Part shown: positions 1 to 8,973 of the stretch, in pieces
Numbering within the stretch: the stretch's first letter is position 1
Layout: each line of letters starts with the position of its first letter
NCBI RefSeq assembly: GCF_000828635.1
Contig: NZ_AP012547.1
Span: 3,224,001 to 3,288,000 of the forward strand
Origin: Sulfuritalea hydrogenivorans sk43H
Lineage (GTDB): Bacteria; Pseudomonadota; Gammaproteobacteria; Burkholderiales; Rhodocyclaceae
Length of the DNA stretch: 64,000 nucleotides
Reading direction: 5' to 3'
Translations under genes and position numbers: made by a program
Notes under the pieces: generated by a model
Told to the model about the DNA's origin: nothing
What the model saw: the letters and a program-made list of their open reading frames with translations, nothing else
The model's database searches: none

Positions 1-321
1 CAGTTGCGGCGACGACACGCCGATGTCCAGCAGCACGCCATCCACCTGCGTCACCCCGAGTTTGTCCAGCACCGAGTCGAACTCGCTGAAGGCGGCATGC
101 ACCAGGGTGAAACGCGGATCGGAAATGGAAGCGCCGGCGGCAATCGCGGCCGGGTCGCGATCCAGCGCGATCAGACGACCCTTCGGTCCCAGCGCCGCGA
201 GGATCGCCCGGCTGTGGCCGCCGCGGCCGAAGGTGGCATCGACATAGGTTCCCGCCGGCTGAATCGCCAGCCCCGCGACCGCTTCGGCCAACAGGACGCT
301 GACGTGGGTGTCGACACTCAC
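1..321 (-). CDS. rsmH: 16S rRNA (cytosine-1402-N4)-methyltransferase RsmH, N-terminal part
   Basis: The gene runs off the left edge; 107 N-terminal codons are present. It starts at a GTG whose last bases overlap the mraZ stop (GTGA), implying translational coupling. The translation shows the RsmH glycine-rich SAM motif TFGRGGHS near residue 34, followed by IALDRDP and the [11 protein letters not shown] segment, all typical of this family. RsmH N4-methylates C1402 in the ribosomal P site. The mraZ-rsmH pair is the usual head of the division/cell-wall cluster, which should continue to the left of the window. Confidence 0.96.
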   Translation of the reverse strand, partial: MSVDTHVSVLLAEAVAGLAIQPAGTYVDATFGRGGHSRAILAALGPKGRLIALDRDPAAIAAGASISDPRFTLVHAAFSEFDSVLDKLGVTQVDGVLLDIGVSSPQL

Positions 322-764
322 AACGCAAGATTTTCCAGGCCCGGCGGCAGGAGCTTGTCGCCCACGGCAAAGATTGCGTCCTGCTGCGCCTTCCAGCCCT
401 CGGCCGACCAGATTTCGAAATGGCGCCCCTGCCCGATCAGCCAGATTTCCTTTTCCAGCCCGGCGTACTGGCGCAGTGACGGCGAAATCAGCAGGCGCCC
501 GGCGCCATCCAGTTCCACGTCCTCGGCAAAGCCCACCAGCAGACGCCGCACCATGGCGGATTCCACTTGCAAGCTGGGCGCCGCCAGGATCTGGGCGCGA
601 ATGGGCTCCCACGCGGACTGCGGGTAGAGCAGCAGGCAGCGATGCGGGTGGGCGGTGACCACCAGCCGGCCTTCACCAGCCGCCACCAGGGCGTCGCGGT
701 GCCGCGCCGGAACAGCCATCCGGCCCTTGGCATCGAGATTGAGCGCCGTCGCACCTTGAAACAT
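318..764 (-). CDS. mraZ: Transcriptional regulator MraZ
   Basis: A 148-residue protein of the usual MraZ length with two AbrB-like half-domains. The first begins [15 protein letters not shown] and carries the conserved DAKGR signature; the second carries the matching LDGAGR motif near residue 85. MraZ is a DNA-binding repressor of the division and cell-wall operon that it heads. Its own direct-repeat operator lies just upstream at 810-835, so autoregulation is likely. The stop overlaps the GTG start of rsmH. Confidence 0.97.
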   Translation of the reverse strand: MFQGATALNLDAKGRMAVPARHRDALVAAGEGRLVVTAHPHRCLLLYPQSAWEPIRAQILAAPSLQVESAMVRRLLVGFAEDVELDGAGRLLISPSLRQYAGLEKEIWLIGQGRHFEIWSAEGWKAQQDAIFAVGDKLLPPGLENLAL

Positions 765-809
765 CGGACCCCCTTGAACAGGAAATCAGTCGCCAAGCAA
801 CCAAAATTT

Positions 810-835
810 CCCACTAACCCCCACAGAGTCCCACT
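810..835 (-). promoter_or_regulatory. MraZ operator: three phased GTGGG repeats
   Basis: On the minus strand there are three hexamers, AGTGGG, TGTGGG and AGTGGG, at 830-835, 820-825 and 810-815. They are spaced exactly 10 bp apart, one helical turn. This matches the known MraZ binding architecture of three TGGG-type repeats separated by five bases. The site lies 46-71 bp before the mraZ start, so it should overlap the promoter of the division operon. Confidence 0.85.
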
Positions 836-1022
836 TTATGACACTTTTTGACGAGGGTCAAGAAAGAGTCGCATTTTTTTCAAGCGCAACAAGGGCTTAG
901 GCGCGAAAGCCGAGGATTTTCGCAAATAAAATATTAAATAAAATCAATAGGGATACAAAGCAAACCGAATGTGCTTTGTGAGGAGTTGCGAAGTACGCCA
1001 TCGCAGATCGAGCAGCCGAGCC

Positions 1023-1049
1023 AAAAGTCGGCGCCGGCGACACGGCGAC
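1023..1049 (+). repeat. Dispersed GTCGGCG element, copy 1 (intergenic)
   Basis: Copy of the ~21-bp element with consensus GTCGGCGCTGGCG, two or three variable bases, ACGGCG, usually flanked by A-runs. This copy reads GTCGGCGCCGGCGACACGGC and lies just downstream of psd, in the mraZ-psd gap. Function unknown; see findings. Confidence 0.75.
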
Positions 1050-1072
1050 GATGGCCGGTGGAAGCCAGCTCC

Positions 1073-1921
1073 TCAGGCGGGGTGCTCGCCCATCATTTCG
1101 CCGAGGCGAATCGGCCGCTGCGGCGCCCACTCGGCATTGAACTTCATCACGCCGGGCGGAAACAGCATCACGACGGTCGAGCCAAGCAGGAAGCGGCCCA
1201 TCTCATCACCCTGCTTGAAGAGCAGTTGCTGGTCCTCATAGCGCCATTCGCGCAAATGGCCGGGGCGCGGCGGATTCACCACGCCATGCCACACCGTCGC
1301 CATGCTGCCGACGATGGTGGCGCCGACCAGCACCATGACGAAGGGGCCGTGCTCGCCATCGAAAACGCAAACCACGCGCTCGTTGCGGGCGAAGAGTCCG
1401 GGCACGCCGCGCGCCGTTACCGGATTGACCGAGAACAGGTCCCCCGGCACATGAATCATGCGCAGCAGGCGGCCGTCGCAAGGCATGTGGATGCGGTGGT
1501 AGTCCCTCGGGCTGAGATACAGCGTGGCGAAGCTGCCGTCCTGAAACTGCGCGGCCAGCACGGCGTCGCCGCCGACCAGCGCCGTCGTCGAATAGGAATG
1601 GCCCTTGGCCTGGAAGATCCGGTCGCGCTCGATGGCGCCGAACTGGCTGATCGCGCCATCCACCGGGCAGATGAAATCGGCAGCGGCCAGCGGCCGCGCA
1701 TCGGGCTTCAGCGGCCGTGTAAAGAACTCGTTGAAGCTGGCGTAACTCGAAATGTCCGGTTCCGCCGCCTCGCTCATGTTCACGCCGTAGCGGCCGACGA
1801 ACCAGCGGATCACGTTCGTGGTGAGTCCGCCCGCGCGCGCCGCGGCGAAGCGCCCGGCCAGCGCGGTGAGCGCCTGCTTGGGCAGCAGATACTGCAACAG
1901 GACGGCGAGACGATCGGACAC
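1073..1921 (-). CDS. psd: Phosphatidylserine decarboxylase proenzyme
   Basis: The 282-residue protein matches the Psd family along its length. It contains the conserved CPVDGAIS segment (D88), YHRIHMP (H142, H145) and the self-cleavage motif LGST at 246-249. Cleavage before S248 would generate the beta chain and the pyruvoyl-bearing alpha chain. The enzyme makes phosphatidylethanolamine from phosphatidylserine at the inner membrane. The start is a GTG at 1921. It follows the antiporter gene by 46 nt on the same strand, and a dispersed repeat element lies just past its stop. Confidence 0.97.
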   Translation of the reverse strand: MSDRLAVLLQYLLPKQALTALAGRFAAARAGGLTTNVIRWFVGRYGVNMSEAAEPDISSYASFNEFFTRPLKPDARPLAAADFICPVDGAISQFGAIERDRIFQAKGHSYSTTALVGGDAVLAAQFQDGSFATLYLSPRDYHRIHMPCDGRLLRMIHVPGDLFSVNPVTARGVPGLFARNERVVCVFDGEHGPFVMVLVGATIVGSMATVWHGVVNPPRPGHLREWRYEDQQLLFKQGDEMGRFLLGSTVVMLFPPGVMKFNAEWAPQRPIRLGEMMGEHPA

Positions 1922-1967
1922 GGGATCGGGGGCGCGGCGGGAAGCCGCGAATTATAGCCGTCCGTCC

Positions 1968-3350
1968 CTAACCGGCGGCCGTGCGCCGGCGGAGCAGCAC
2001 CGTCAGCACCGGCGGCGTGACCAGTGTGGTCAGGATCACCATCATCACGATGACCGAGAACATGGACTCGGTCATGACGCCGAGTTGCTTGCCGACCATG
2101 GCGAAAATGAGGCCCACCTCGCCGCGCGGCACCATGCCCCAACCCACCAGCCAGCGGCCCGCAGAACCGGCGGCGAGACCCGCCGCCAGCTTGCCGACGA
2201 TGGCGACCGCCGTAATGCCGGCACCGACTCCCAGCACCGCTGGGTCGGCCAGCGTCTTCAGGTCCACCTGCATGCCGGTGAGGACGAAGAACACCGGGAC
2301 GAAAAAGTAGCCGATGGGTTCGATCATGTGTTCGTGCTGGTGGCCGCCGTGCTTGATCAGGATCGGCCGCAGGCGCTCGGCCAGGCCGGACTCGCCGGCC
2401 GGCAGCAGCGGCTCGATCTCGCGCACGATGGCGGGGCGGTCGAAGTCGCGCAGGAAGATCGGCTCGAACAGCAGGCCGGCGGCGAAGGCGCCGATGATCG
2501 GCGCCAGACCCATGGCATGCGCCAGCCAGGCGAGGAACAGGCCGGTGGCCAGCACCTGGGCAAACAGCATCGAAGGGCCGGCGTCGAGCTGCGCCAGCCA
2601 GCGACTCGAATGCGGCGCGATCAACCGCCCGATCCAGATCGAACCGGCAAGGAAGATCACGGCCTGGGCGATGATGCCGCCCACCTGGCCAACGCTGACC
2701 GATCCGGCCTGGACCAGGCTCGAAACCACGGCGAGGATCACCAGGCCCAATACGTCGTCGATCACCGCGGCGCCCAGCACGATGCGAGCCGCCGGCGTGT
2801 CGAGCTTGCCCAGATCGCGGAAGACGCGGCCGGTGATGCCGACCGAGGTCGCGGCAAGCGTGGCGCCGAGGAACAAGTAGGCGTTGGTGCCAAGCCCCGG
2901 CAACAGCCACGGCCCGGCCAGATAGGCGCCGAGCAAAAATGGAACGGCGATGCCCACCGCGCCCACCGCGAAGGCTCGCGGTCCGACCTTCACCAGATCT
3001 GCGAGCCGCGTCTCCAGGCCGATCTGCAACAGCAGGACGATCACGCCCAGCTCGGCGATGAACATCACCGCCGGATCGCGCGGGATGGATTCGAAACCGG
3101 TAAAACCGAACAGCGCCAGATTGCCCAGCGCCACGCCGAGCAGCAATTCGCCCAGCACCGCAGGGAATCCGAGTTTTTGCGCCAGCGGCGCGAACAGGCG
3201 GGCGCTCATGAGGATCAGCGCCAGCCACAGCAGGTTGGCGCCAACCACGTCGGAACCGGCGGCCCAGGCCGGCGCGGCGGCGATGGAAAACAAAACGGCT
3301 CCCGCAATCAGCGGGAGCCGTCTCCGGCGAGGATTCGCGGCGAAAATCAC
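1968..3350 (-). CDS. Cation:proton antiporter, CPA2 (Kef/NapA-like) family
   Basis: From the GTG at 3350, which overlaps the htpX stop as GTGA, the protein is 460 residues. It opens with a signal-peptide-like stretch (RRRR, a hydrophobic core, then AWAAG) and continues as a polytopic Na+/H+ exchanger domain. That domain has the family segments [11 protein letters not shown], a GLETRL half-helix and AAVIDDVLG, where the DD pair is the likely ion-binding site. No RCK/TrkA domain follows, unlike full KefB/C. The start assignment rests on the overlap and the signal peptide. Unusually, a strong terminator hairpin for htpX lies within codons 11-22. Confidence 0.88.
   Translation of the reverse strand: MIFAANPRRRRLPLIAGAVLFSIAAAPAWAAGSDVVGANLLWLALILMSARLFAPLAQKLGFPAVLGELLLGVALGNLALFGFTGFESIPRDPAVMFIAELGVIVLLLQIGLETRLADLVKVGPRAFAVGAVGIAVPFLLGAYLAGPWLLPGLGTNAYLFLGATLAATSVGITGRVFRDLGKLDTPAARIVLGAAVIDDVLGLVILAVVSSLVQAGSVSVGQVGGIIAQAVIFLAGSIWIGRLIAPHSSRWLAQLDAGPSMLFAQVLATGLFLAWLAHAMGLAPIIGAFAAGLLFEPIFLRDFDRPAIVREIEPLLPAGESGLAERLRPILIKHGGHQHEHMIEPIGYFFVPVFFVLTGMQVDLKTLADPAVLGVGAGITAVAIVGKLAAGLAAGSAGRWLVGWGMVPRGEVGLIFAMVGKQLGVMTESMFSVIVMMVILTTLVTPPVLTVLLRRRTAAG
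3287..3320 (-). terminator. Intrinsic terminator of htpX, nested in the next gene's 5' coding region
   Basis: On the minus strand the 10-bp arms CGGCTCCCGC and GCGGGAGCCG enclose a five-base loop (3296-3320) and are followed at once by TTTTGTTTT (3287-3295). The hairpin begins 27 nt after the htpX stop. It also falls inside the antiporter reading frame, where it encodes part of the signal peptide. See findings. Confidence 0.75.
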
Positions 3351-4228
3351 CGGCCCTGCGCTGCCAGCGCCGCGATGCGCTCTTCCATGCTCGGATGGCT
3401 GGCGAACAGCGACATGAAGCCCTGACCGCCGGCGATGCCCGAACTCGCCAGACTCTTCGGCAGCGGCTCGACCGCCATGCCGCCGAGGCGCTGCAGCGCC
3501 GCCATCATCGGCCGCGGCGAACCCATCAGGCTGGCAGCGCCGGCATCGGCACGGAATTCGCGCTGGCGCGAGAACCAGGCGACGATGATGCTGGCAAGAA
3601 TGCCGAACAGGATGTCGCAAACGATCACGGTAATCGTGTAACCAATGCCGGGCCCGGACGACTGGCTGTCGCCGCGACGCAGGAAGCTGTCGACCAGGTA
3701 ACCGACGATGCGCGACAGGAAGATGACGAAGGTATTGACCACGCCCTGGATCAGCGTCAGGGTCACCATGTCGCCGTTGGCAACGTGGCTGACTTCATGC
3801 GCCAGCACCGCCTCGACTTCTTCCTTGCTCATGTTCTGCAGGAGGCCGGTGGACACGGCGACCAGCGAATTGTTCCTGGAGGGACCCGTGGCGAAGGCAT
3901 TCGGCTCGCCTTCGTAGACGGCGACTTCGGGCATCGCAATGCCGGCCTTCTGCGCCTGCTTGCGCACGGTTTCCACCAGCCAGAACTCGGTGGAGGTTTC
4001 CGGGCTTTCGATGATGCGCGCGCCGGTGGACCACTTGGCCATCATCTTCGACATCAGCAGCGAAATGAAGGCGCCGCCGAAACCCATGATGCCGGCGAAC
4101 ACCAGCAGCATGCCGAGGTTGAGGCCGTTGGCGGTCAGGTAGCGATTCACCCCCAGCACGCTGGCGGCGATCGACAGCACCAGCAGCACGGCAAGGTTGG
4201 TGACCAAAAACAGCACGATGCGTTTCAT
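3347..4228 (-). CDS. htpX: Membrane zinc protease HtpX
   Basis: The 293-residue product is the usual length for HtpX. Two N-terminal TM helices (about 5-22 and 35-58) precede the M48 zinc motif HEVSH at 144-148, and further TM segments follow near 160-180 and 195-215. HtpX degrades misfolded inner-membrane proteins in stress response. The ATG at 4228 is preceded by a GGGAG ribosome-binding site. Its stop overlaps the GTG start of the downstream antiporter, but a terminator hairpin also sits there. Confidence 0.96.
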   Translation of the reverse strand: MKRIVLFLVTNLAVLLVLSIAASVLGVNRYLTANGLNLGMLLVFAGIMGFGGAFISLLMSKMMAKWSTGARIIESPETSTEFWLVETVRKQAQKAGIAMPEVAVYEGEPNAFATGPSRNNSLVAVSTGLLQNMSKEEVEAVLAHEVSHVANGDMVTLTLIQGVVNTFVIFLSRIVGYLVDSFLRRGDSQSSGPGIGYTITVIVCDILFGILASIIVAWFSRQREFRADAGAASLMGSPRPMMAALQRLGGMAVEPLPKSLASSGIAGGQGFMSLFASHPSMEERIAALAAQGR

Positions 4229-4376
4229 TGCGGTTCTCCCAAAAAGACTGTGTCCCCTGTTTCGCACGTCGGTCGGCAACAGGCGACAGCGCCCATTGTC
4301 CTCCATGCGGAAAACAAGATGCGGCGATTCTACGGAAATTCAAGTTTCCGACAAACCGAATAAAACATAACTATTT

Positions 4377-4393
4377 ATTCGTAAAATACGAAT
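4377..4393 (+). promoter_or_regulatory. Palindromic LysR-type box overlapping the nhaR start
   Basis: A perfect 7-bp inverted repeat, ATTCGTA, AAA, TACGAAT. It contains the T-N11-A spacing typical of LysR regulator boxes, and its right arm runs into the nhaR ATG at 4392. The position suggests autoregulation of nhaR and possibly control of divergent htpX. Binding is inferred, not shown. Confidence 0.5.
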
Positions 4394-5306
4394 GATGAAA
4401 TCCGCTGCGCTCAACTATCACCATCTGCGCTACTTCTGGGTGGTCGCCCAGGAAGGCAGCGTGACGCGCGCCGCCCGGCGCCTCGGCGTCGCGGTGCAGA
4501 CCATCAGCGTGCAGATCGCGCAACTCGAACAATCGCTGGGCAAGGCCCTGCTGGCGCCCCAGGGCCGCCGGCTGGTGCCGACCGAGGCCGGGCGCCTGGC
4601 GCTGGCCTACGCCGACCAGATATTCCAGCTCGGCGAGCACATGGGCGCCGCGCTGCGCGAAACCGATGCCGGCAACACGCTGCGCCTCGCCGTCGGTATT
4701 TCGGATGCGCTGCCGAAGTTGATCGCCTTCCGCCTCATGGAAGTGGTGTTCCACCTGCCGCAGCAGGTGCGGCTGGTCTGCCGCGAAGGCGAATTCGATA
4801 CCCTGCTGGCGGAACTGGCCTTGCATCGGCTCGACGTGGTGCTCACCGACCGGCCCGCCAGCGTCGGCGGCAACCTGCGCGTCTTCAGCCATCCGCTGGG
4901 CGAGTTCGAGATCACGCTGTTCGGCTCGCCCGCGCTGGCAAAGCGCTACCGCAAGGGATTCCCCGCCAATCTCGGCCGTGCGCCGATGCTGCTGCCCACC
5001 CGCGGCAACGCCCTGCGCGGACAGGTCGAGCGCTGGCTGGAAAGCCAGAACGTGGCGCCACTGGTCGTCGGCGAATTCGAGGACAGTGCGCTCCTGACTA
5101 CCTTTGGCCGCGCCGGGCTCGGGCTGTTTCCGGCGCCTTCGGTGCTGGGCGAGGACATCGCGGCGCAGCTCGGCGCGGAACCCGTCGGCGTACTGGCCGA
5201 CGTCAGGGAACGCTACTACGCCATTTCCAACGAGCGGCGCATCCGCCACCCGGCGGTGGAAGCCATCCGCAATGCGCCGGTCAGCTGGGGCCAGCCGGAA
5301 GGCTGA
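4392..5306 (+). CDS. nhaR: LysR-family transcriptional activator NhaR
   Basis: The 304-residue protein begins MMKSAALNYHHLRYFW, the characteristic NhaR start, with a LysR HTH at about 8-65 (EGSVTRAARRLGVAVQTISVQI) and a periplasmic-binding-like effector domain after it. NhaR activates Na+/H+ antiporter genes in response to sodium. This fits the convergent neighbour encoding an NhaD-type antiporter, whose stop lies 6 bp away. Starts at 4392 or 4395 are both possible. A palindrome overlaps the start codon. Confidence 0.9.
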   Translation: MMKSAALNYHHLRYFWVVAQEGSVTRAARRLGVAVQTISVQIAQLEQSLGKALLAPQGRRLVPTEAGRLALAYADQIFQLGEHMGAALRETDAGNTLRLAVGISDALPKLIAFRLMEVVFHLPQQVRLVCREGEFDTLLAELALHRLDVVLTDRPASVGGNLRVFSHPLGEFEITLFGSPALAKRYRKGFPANLGRAPMLLPTRGNALRGQVERWLESQNVAPLVVGEFEDSALLTTFGRAGLGLFPAPSVLGEDIAAQLGAEPVGVLADVRERYYAISNERRIRHPAVEAIRNAPVSWGQPEG

Positions 5307-5312
5307 CAGCGC

Positions 5313-6734
5313 TTACTGGTAGCCCGGAGAGCCGATCGCGGGAGTCGGCGCCGGCGCGACGGCGGCCGGTTTCGCGGGCTGAACCTGGGCCGTCGATGGT
5401 GCCGTGTCCTTGTGCTTTTCGTGCGGCTGCCAACCCAGAATCGCCAGCAGGGCAAAGAAGCCCACGACATAGCCGACAGCAATAAACCAGCCGTGACGCA
5501 ACCACTGTCCCACCGACTTGGCCTCGGGGAACAGATTGGCCACCGCAACCCCCGCCGAGGAACCGAACCACAGCATCGAGCCGCCGAAACCCACGGCGTA
5601 AGCGAGGAAGCCCCAGTCGTAGCCGCCCTGCTTCAAGGCCAGCGCGGTGAGCGGAATGTTGTCGAACACGGCGGAGATGAAGCCCAGCGCCAACGCCGTG
5701 GGCCACGACGCCGGCGGCAGTTCTTCCACCGGCATCATCGAAGCGCAGGTCACCAGCGACAGCAGGAACACCGAGCCCTTGAACGCACCCGGAACCAGGC
5801 TCCACTCCGGCTTGCGCAGTGGCACCGCGAGCAGCAGGGCCACCCATACGGCAGCGCCGAGGAAGGGGAAATGATCGGCGGCGGCGGCGAACTTCAGATT
5901 CACCGTGACATTGGTGATGATGGCGCCGACAAGAATGAAAATGACAATGCCGACCCGCGCCCAGTCGATGTGATGCGCGGCCTGGAAATCGCGGCTGATC
6001 GCCATGTGCTTGTGCTGCAGCAGGGCCGCCGGAATGCCGAATACCACCAGCGCCACGGCCGACGCAATATAGGCTTCCACCACGTCGAGCGGGCTGACGC
6101 CGTCGAGCCACATCATGGTGGTCGTCGTGTCGCCGACCACCGAGCCGGCGCCGCCGCCGTTCGACGCGGCGACGATGGCCGCGAGATAGCCGATATGCAC
6201 CTTGCGCTTGAACACGCTGGCCGCCACCGTGGCGCCGATCAGGGCCGCTGCGATGTTGTCGAGGAAGCCGGAGAGGACGAAGATGATCACCAGCAACATG
6301 AACGGCCCCAGCCAGCCCTCGGGCAGCAGCTTCGGCAGCACCTCGGGCACGCCGCTGTCCTCGAAATGCCGCGCCAGCAGCGCGAAGCCGACCAGCAGGC
6401 CAAGCAGATTGGCCAGCAAGACCCATTCGTGCGCCATGTGCGCGCCGAAACCGGCGATGCCGGCGCCGGTTTTGAACCCGGTGAACAAGACTTTATAGGT
6501 GGTGATGGTGACCAAACCGGTCAGCGCCACCTGCAACACGTAGTGATGGAACAGCGCCACGCCAAGCAGGGTCGCGGCGAACAGGATGAAATCGACGGGA
6601 ATGCCGAACAGGACCGGCGAGCTGACCGTTGCATCGGCCGCGTGGGCCAGCGGCGCCGCCAGCAATATTCCTGCTGTCGCCAGCAGACTCCCCATCCTGC
6701 CCCAGGACACATCGGTTCGATGCGAAGACATCAT
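5313..6734 (-). CDS. nhaD: Na+/H+ antiporter, NhaD / ion transporter superfamily
   Basis: A 473-residue polytopic protein with an N-terminal signal-peptide-like segment ending LAHAAD, then about a dozen hydrophobic segments. Typical NhaD/arsenite-permease superfamily features are GFLDNIAAALIGAT and AASNGGGAGSVVGDTTTT. These resemble the discontinuous ion-binding helices of the family. The C-terminal ~35 residues are rich in Pro and Ala. It lies convergent with nhaR. A GGAG site precedes the ATG pair at 6734. The family is clear; the transported ion is inferred from the neighbour. Confidence 0.85.
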   Translation of the reverse strand: MMSSHRTDVSWGRMGSLLATAGILLAAPLAHAADATVSSPVLFGIPVDFILFAATLLGVALFHHYVLQVALTGLVTITTYKVLFTGFKTGAGIAGFGAHMAHEWVLLANLLGLLVGFALLARHFEDSGVPEVLPKLLPEGWLGPFMLLVIIFVLSGFLDNIAAALIGATVAASVFKRKVHIGYLAAIVAASNGGGAGSVVGDTTTTMMWLDGVSPLDVVEAYIASAVALVVFGIPAALLQHKHMAISRDFQAAHHIDWARVGIVIFILVGAIITNVTVNLKFAAAADHFPFLGAAVWVALLLAVPLRKPEWSLVPGAFKGSVFLLSLVTCASMMPVEELPPASWPTALALGFISAVFDNIPLTALALKQGGYDWGFLAYAVGFGGSMLWFGSSAGVAVANLFPEAKSVGQWLRHGWFIAVGYVVGFFALLAILGWQPHEKHKDTAPSTAQVQPAKPAAVAPAPTPAIGSPGYQ

Positions 6735-6855
6735 CTACCACTCCAGTCGATTTTTGTCGGCGGATTGTATCAGCCCGCCGCATACCGACCGCCGCCGGGC
6801 GGCAATCAGGAATAATGCGATAGACTTGCCCATTCCGGAAAATGAAGGTTCTGCC

Positions 6856-7278
6856 ATGAAAATATTGCTAGCGGTTGACGGCTCCGATCATTCGAATCGC
6901 GTCGCCAGGCATGTCATTCGCCTGGTGCAAAGCTGCACCGATTACGCAGTGGTCCTGCTCAATGTCCAGGCACCGATCGACGCACCCGAAGTCCTCGGCC
7001 ACATGCCCGCGCGCGAAATCGAAGCAATGCAGGAAACCCGTGGCGGCGACGCGATGGCCTCGGCGCGGGCCCTGCTCGACACGGCCGGCGTCGCCTGCGA
7101 ACCCGAGGTGGCGCTCGGCCCGGTGGCCGAAACCATCGCCCGCCGGGCCGTCGAAAGCAACTGCGACGCGATCGTCATGGGAACCCACGGCGCCGGTGCA
7201 CTCAGAAGCGCGCTCATGGGATCGGTGGCGACCGAAGTCATCCGCCTCGCCAACTGTCCCGTTACCGTAGTGAAGTAG
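6856..7278 (+). CDS. Universal stress protein, UspA family
   Basis: A 140-residue single Usp domain. It has the N-terminal ILLAVDGSDHS strand/loop and the C-terminal nucleotide-binding signature G-x2-G-x9-G-S within GTHGAGALRSALMGS. That signature indicates the ATP-binding (UspF/G-like) branch. Such proteins protect cells in stasis and stress. It lies between the NhaD gene and a DUF3124 gene in a run of ion-homeostasis genes. The ATG at 6856 follows a GAAGG site. Confidence 0.94.
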   Translation: MKILLAVDGSDHSNRVARHVIRLVQSCTDYAVVLLNVQAPIDAPEVLGHMPAREIEAMQETRGGDAMASARALLDTAGVACEPEVALGPVAETIARRAVESNCDAIVMGTHGAGALRSALMGSVATEVIRLANCPVTVVK

Positions 7279-7331
7279 CGCTGGTTACTGACTACCGCTC
7301 CGTGGCCAGCGATACCCATCCCGTGACGCAC

Positions 7332-7820
7332 ATGGCAAGAATGTTGCGCCGGATTGCCAGCCTGGCGCTCTGCATGGGGACATGGGTGGCCATGGCACAG
7401 GAGATGCCGCAGCGCTTTGCCGGCCAGTCGCTCTACCTGCCGATCTATTCGCACCTGTACCACGGCGACGTGAACCCGCGGACCGGAAAGCCTTCGGAAA
7501 CCCTGGTATCCACCCATGTCAGCATTCGCAACACCGACCCCGCCGCCGGCCTGAAAATCGTCAGCGCGCGCTACTACAACACCGACGGCAAGCTGCTGCG
7601 CGAGTTTCTGCCGAAGCCGCAGGCGATCCCGCCGCTCGGCACCTATGAGCTCTACGTGCCGCGCTCGGATTCATCGGGTGGTTCGGGCGCCAACTTCATC
7701 ATCGACTGGATCGCCGACAAGCCGATCAATCCACCGCTGGTGGAGGCCTTGCATGCCGACATCCGCGAAGCGCGCACCCTGCTGTTCGTCACCACGGCGC
7801 GCCCGATCCAGACCCGCTGA
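7332..7820 (+). CDS. Exported DUF3124-family protein of unknown function
   Basis: A 162-residue product with a signal peptide (basic MARMLRRIA, hydrophobic core, WVAMAQ cleavage region). The mature domain contains LYLPIYSHLYHGD, an STHVSIRNTD segment and FIIDWIAD, which I recognise as the DUF3124 family. No enzymatic residues can be assigned. It follows the usp gene by 53 nt on the same strand and is convergent with the K+ channel gene. GTG codons at 7302 and 7323 are alternative starts; the ATG at 7332 best fits the signal peptide. Confidence 0.8.
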   Translation: MARMLRRIASLALCMGTWVAMAQEMPQRFAGQSLYLPIYSHLYHGDVNPRTGKPSETLVSTHVSIRNTDPAAGLKIVSARYYNTDGKLLREFLPKPQAIPPLGTYELYVPRSDSSGGSGANFIIDWIADKPINPPLVEALHADIREARTLLFVTTARPIQTR

Positions 7821-7829
7821 GCGCGAAGC

Positions 7830-8876
7830 TCAGTCCGCGTCCATCAGGAACAGCGCCGACTCCATTTCGAAGCGGCCGTGCGGCGATGCCATCGCGATCA
7901 GGGTGTGGCCCGGCTCGACGATGAAGTCGGCGGGGGGATTGAAGGTCCAGTCGCCGCGCGTGCGCACCGCGAGAAGGATGTAGGTCGTCCCCTTGAGTCC
8001 CAGTTGGCCCAGGGCCTTGGGCACGAAGCTCTTCGGCACGACCACCTCCTCGACGCGCAGCTTGTGCTCGGTGCGCAGCATCTCGTCGAGGAAGGACACC
8101 ACGTGCGGCCGGATCATCGCCGAGGCGATGCGCATGCCGCCGGTGAAATTGGGCGACACGATGGCATCGGCGCCCGCCTTCTTCATCTTCTCGACATTGC
8201 GCATTTCGTTGCAGCGGGCGACGACGCGCACGCCGGGCGCCAGCTGCTTGGCGGTCAGCGCGATCATCAGGTTGCGGCTGTCGTCGCCGGTCACGGCGAA
8301 GACACCGTGGGCATCGGCGATGTTCGCCTCGATCAGCACGTCGTCGTCGACGGCGTCACCGTGGATGTAGAGCAGGCCGGGGCGTTTCTCGGCCTGCGCC
8401 TCGACCTGTTCCAGCTTCTCCTCGATCGCGACGTAGTGGCGGCCGGTGGCGTCGAGCTCCTGGGCGACATTGCGGCCGACCCGGCCGAAGCCGCACACGA
8501 TGTAGTGTCCATGCAGCTTTTTCATCATCTTGTCCATCCGCCGTCTCCGCATCGACTTGTCGAAATCGCTGGCCAGAACGATGGCCGTCACGCTTGAAAA
8601 GAAATAGGTCATCACGGCAATGCCGGAAAAGGCGATCGCCATGGTGAAGATTTGCGCGTCCGGCCGGTGCCAGATCTCCACGCCGGCGCCGTAGCCGATC
8701 GTGGCGACCATCAGGAAGGTCATGTACAGGGCATCGGTCCAGCCGGTTTCGGCGCCGCCGAGATGCCTGTAGCCGACCGTGCCGACAGCCATCACCACGG
8801 CGAAGGCAACCAGCGCGATGCCGATCGACAGGCGTGCGCGGCGAAAAACCTCATCGGTGTTGCCGTCGGAAATCAT
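7830..8876 (-). CDS. Two-TM potassium channel with RCK (TrkA-N/TrkA-C) domain
   Basis: A 348-residue MthK-like architecture. TM1 lies at about 15-35, then comes a pore loop with selectivity filter ATIGYG (TIGYG for the canonical TVGYG, about 58-63), then TM2 at about 78-100. A Rossmann RCK domain follows, beginning [11 protein letters not shown], and then a TrkA-C domain. It should form a tetrameric ligand-gated K+ channel in the inner membrane. It is divergent from the Kef-type antiporter gene, with 97 bp between them. Confidence 0.92.
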   Translation of the reverse strand: MISDGNTDEVFRRARLSIGIALVAFAVVMAVGTVGYRHLGGAETGWTDALYMTFLMVATIGYGAGVEIWHRPDAQIFTMAIAFSGIAVMTYFFSSVTAIVLASDFDKSMRRRRMDKMMKKLHGHYIVCGFGRVGRNVAQELDATGRHYVAIEEKLEQVEAQAEKRPGLLYIHGDAVDDDVLIEANIADAHGVFAVTGDDSRNLMIALTAKQLAPGVRVVARCNEMRNVEKMKKAGADAIVSPNFTGGMRIASAMIRPHVVSFLDEMLRTEHKLRVEEVVVPKSFVPKALGQLGLKGTTYILLAVRTRGDWTFNPPADFIVEPGHTLIAMASPHGRFEMESALFLMDAD

Positions 8877-8890
8877 GATCCTGTCAACAA

Positions 8891-8917
8891 GACGCCGTAT
8901 CGCCAGCGCCGACTATT
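8891..8917 (-). repeat. Dispersed GTCGGCG element, copy 2 (intergenic)
   Basis: Minus-strand copy reading AGTCGGCGCTGGCGATACGG followed by CG. It lies in the 97-bp gap between two divergently transcribed K+ transport genes, where their promoters should also be. Confidence 0.8.
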
Positions 8918-8973
8918 TCGGATGCGGCGATTCTACCTGCTGCAATATTCCGTTGCGCCGGTATCATCCCGCC

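Noticed and set aside
5341..5366. Partial match to the GTCGGCG element at the nhaD 3' end
   Set aside because: Lies in a Pro/Ala-rich tail whose codons give similar sequence by composition.
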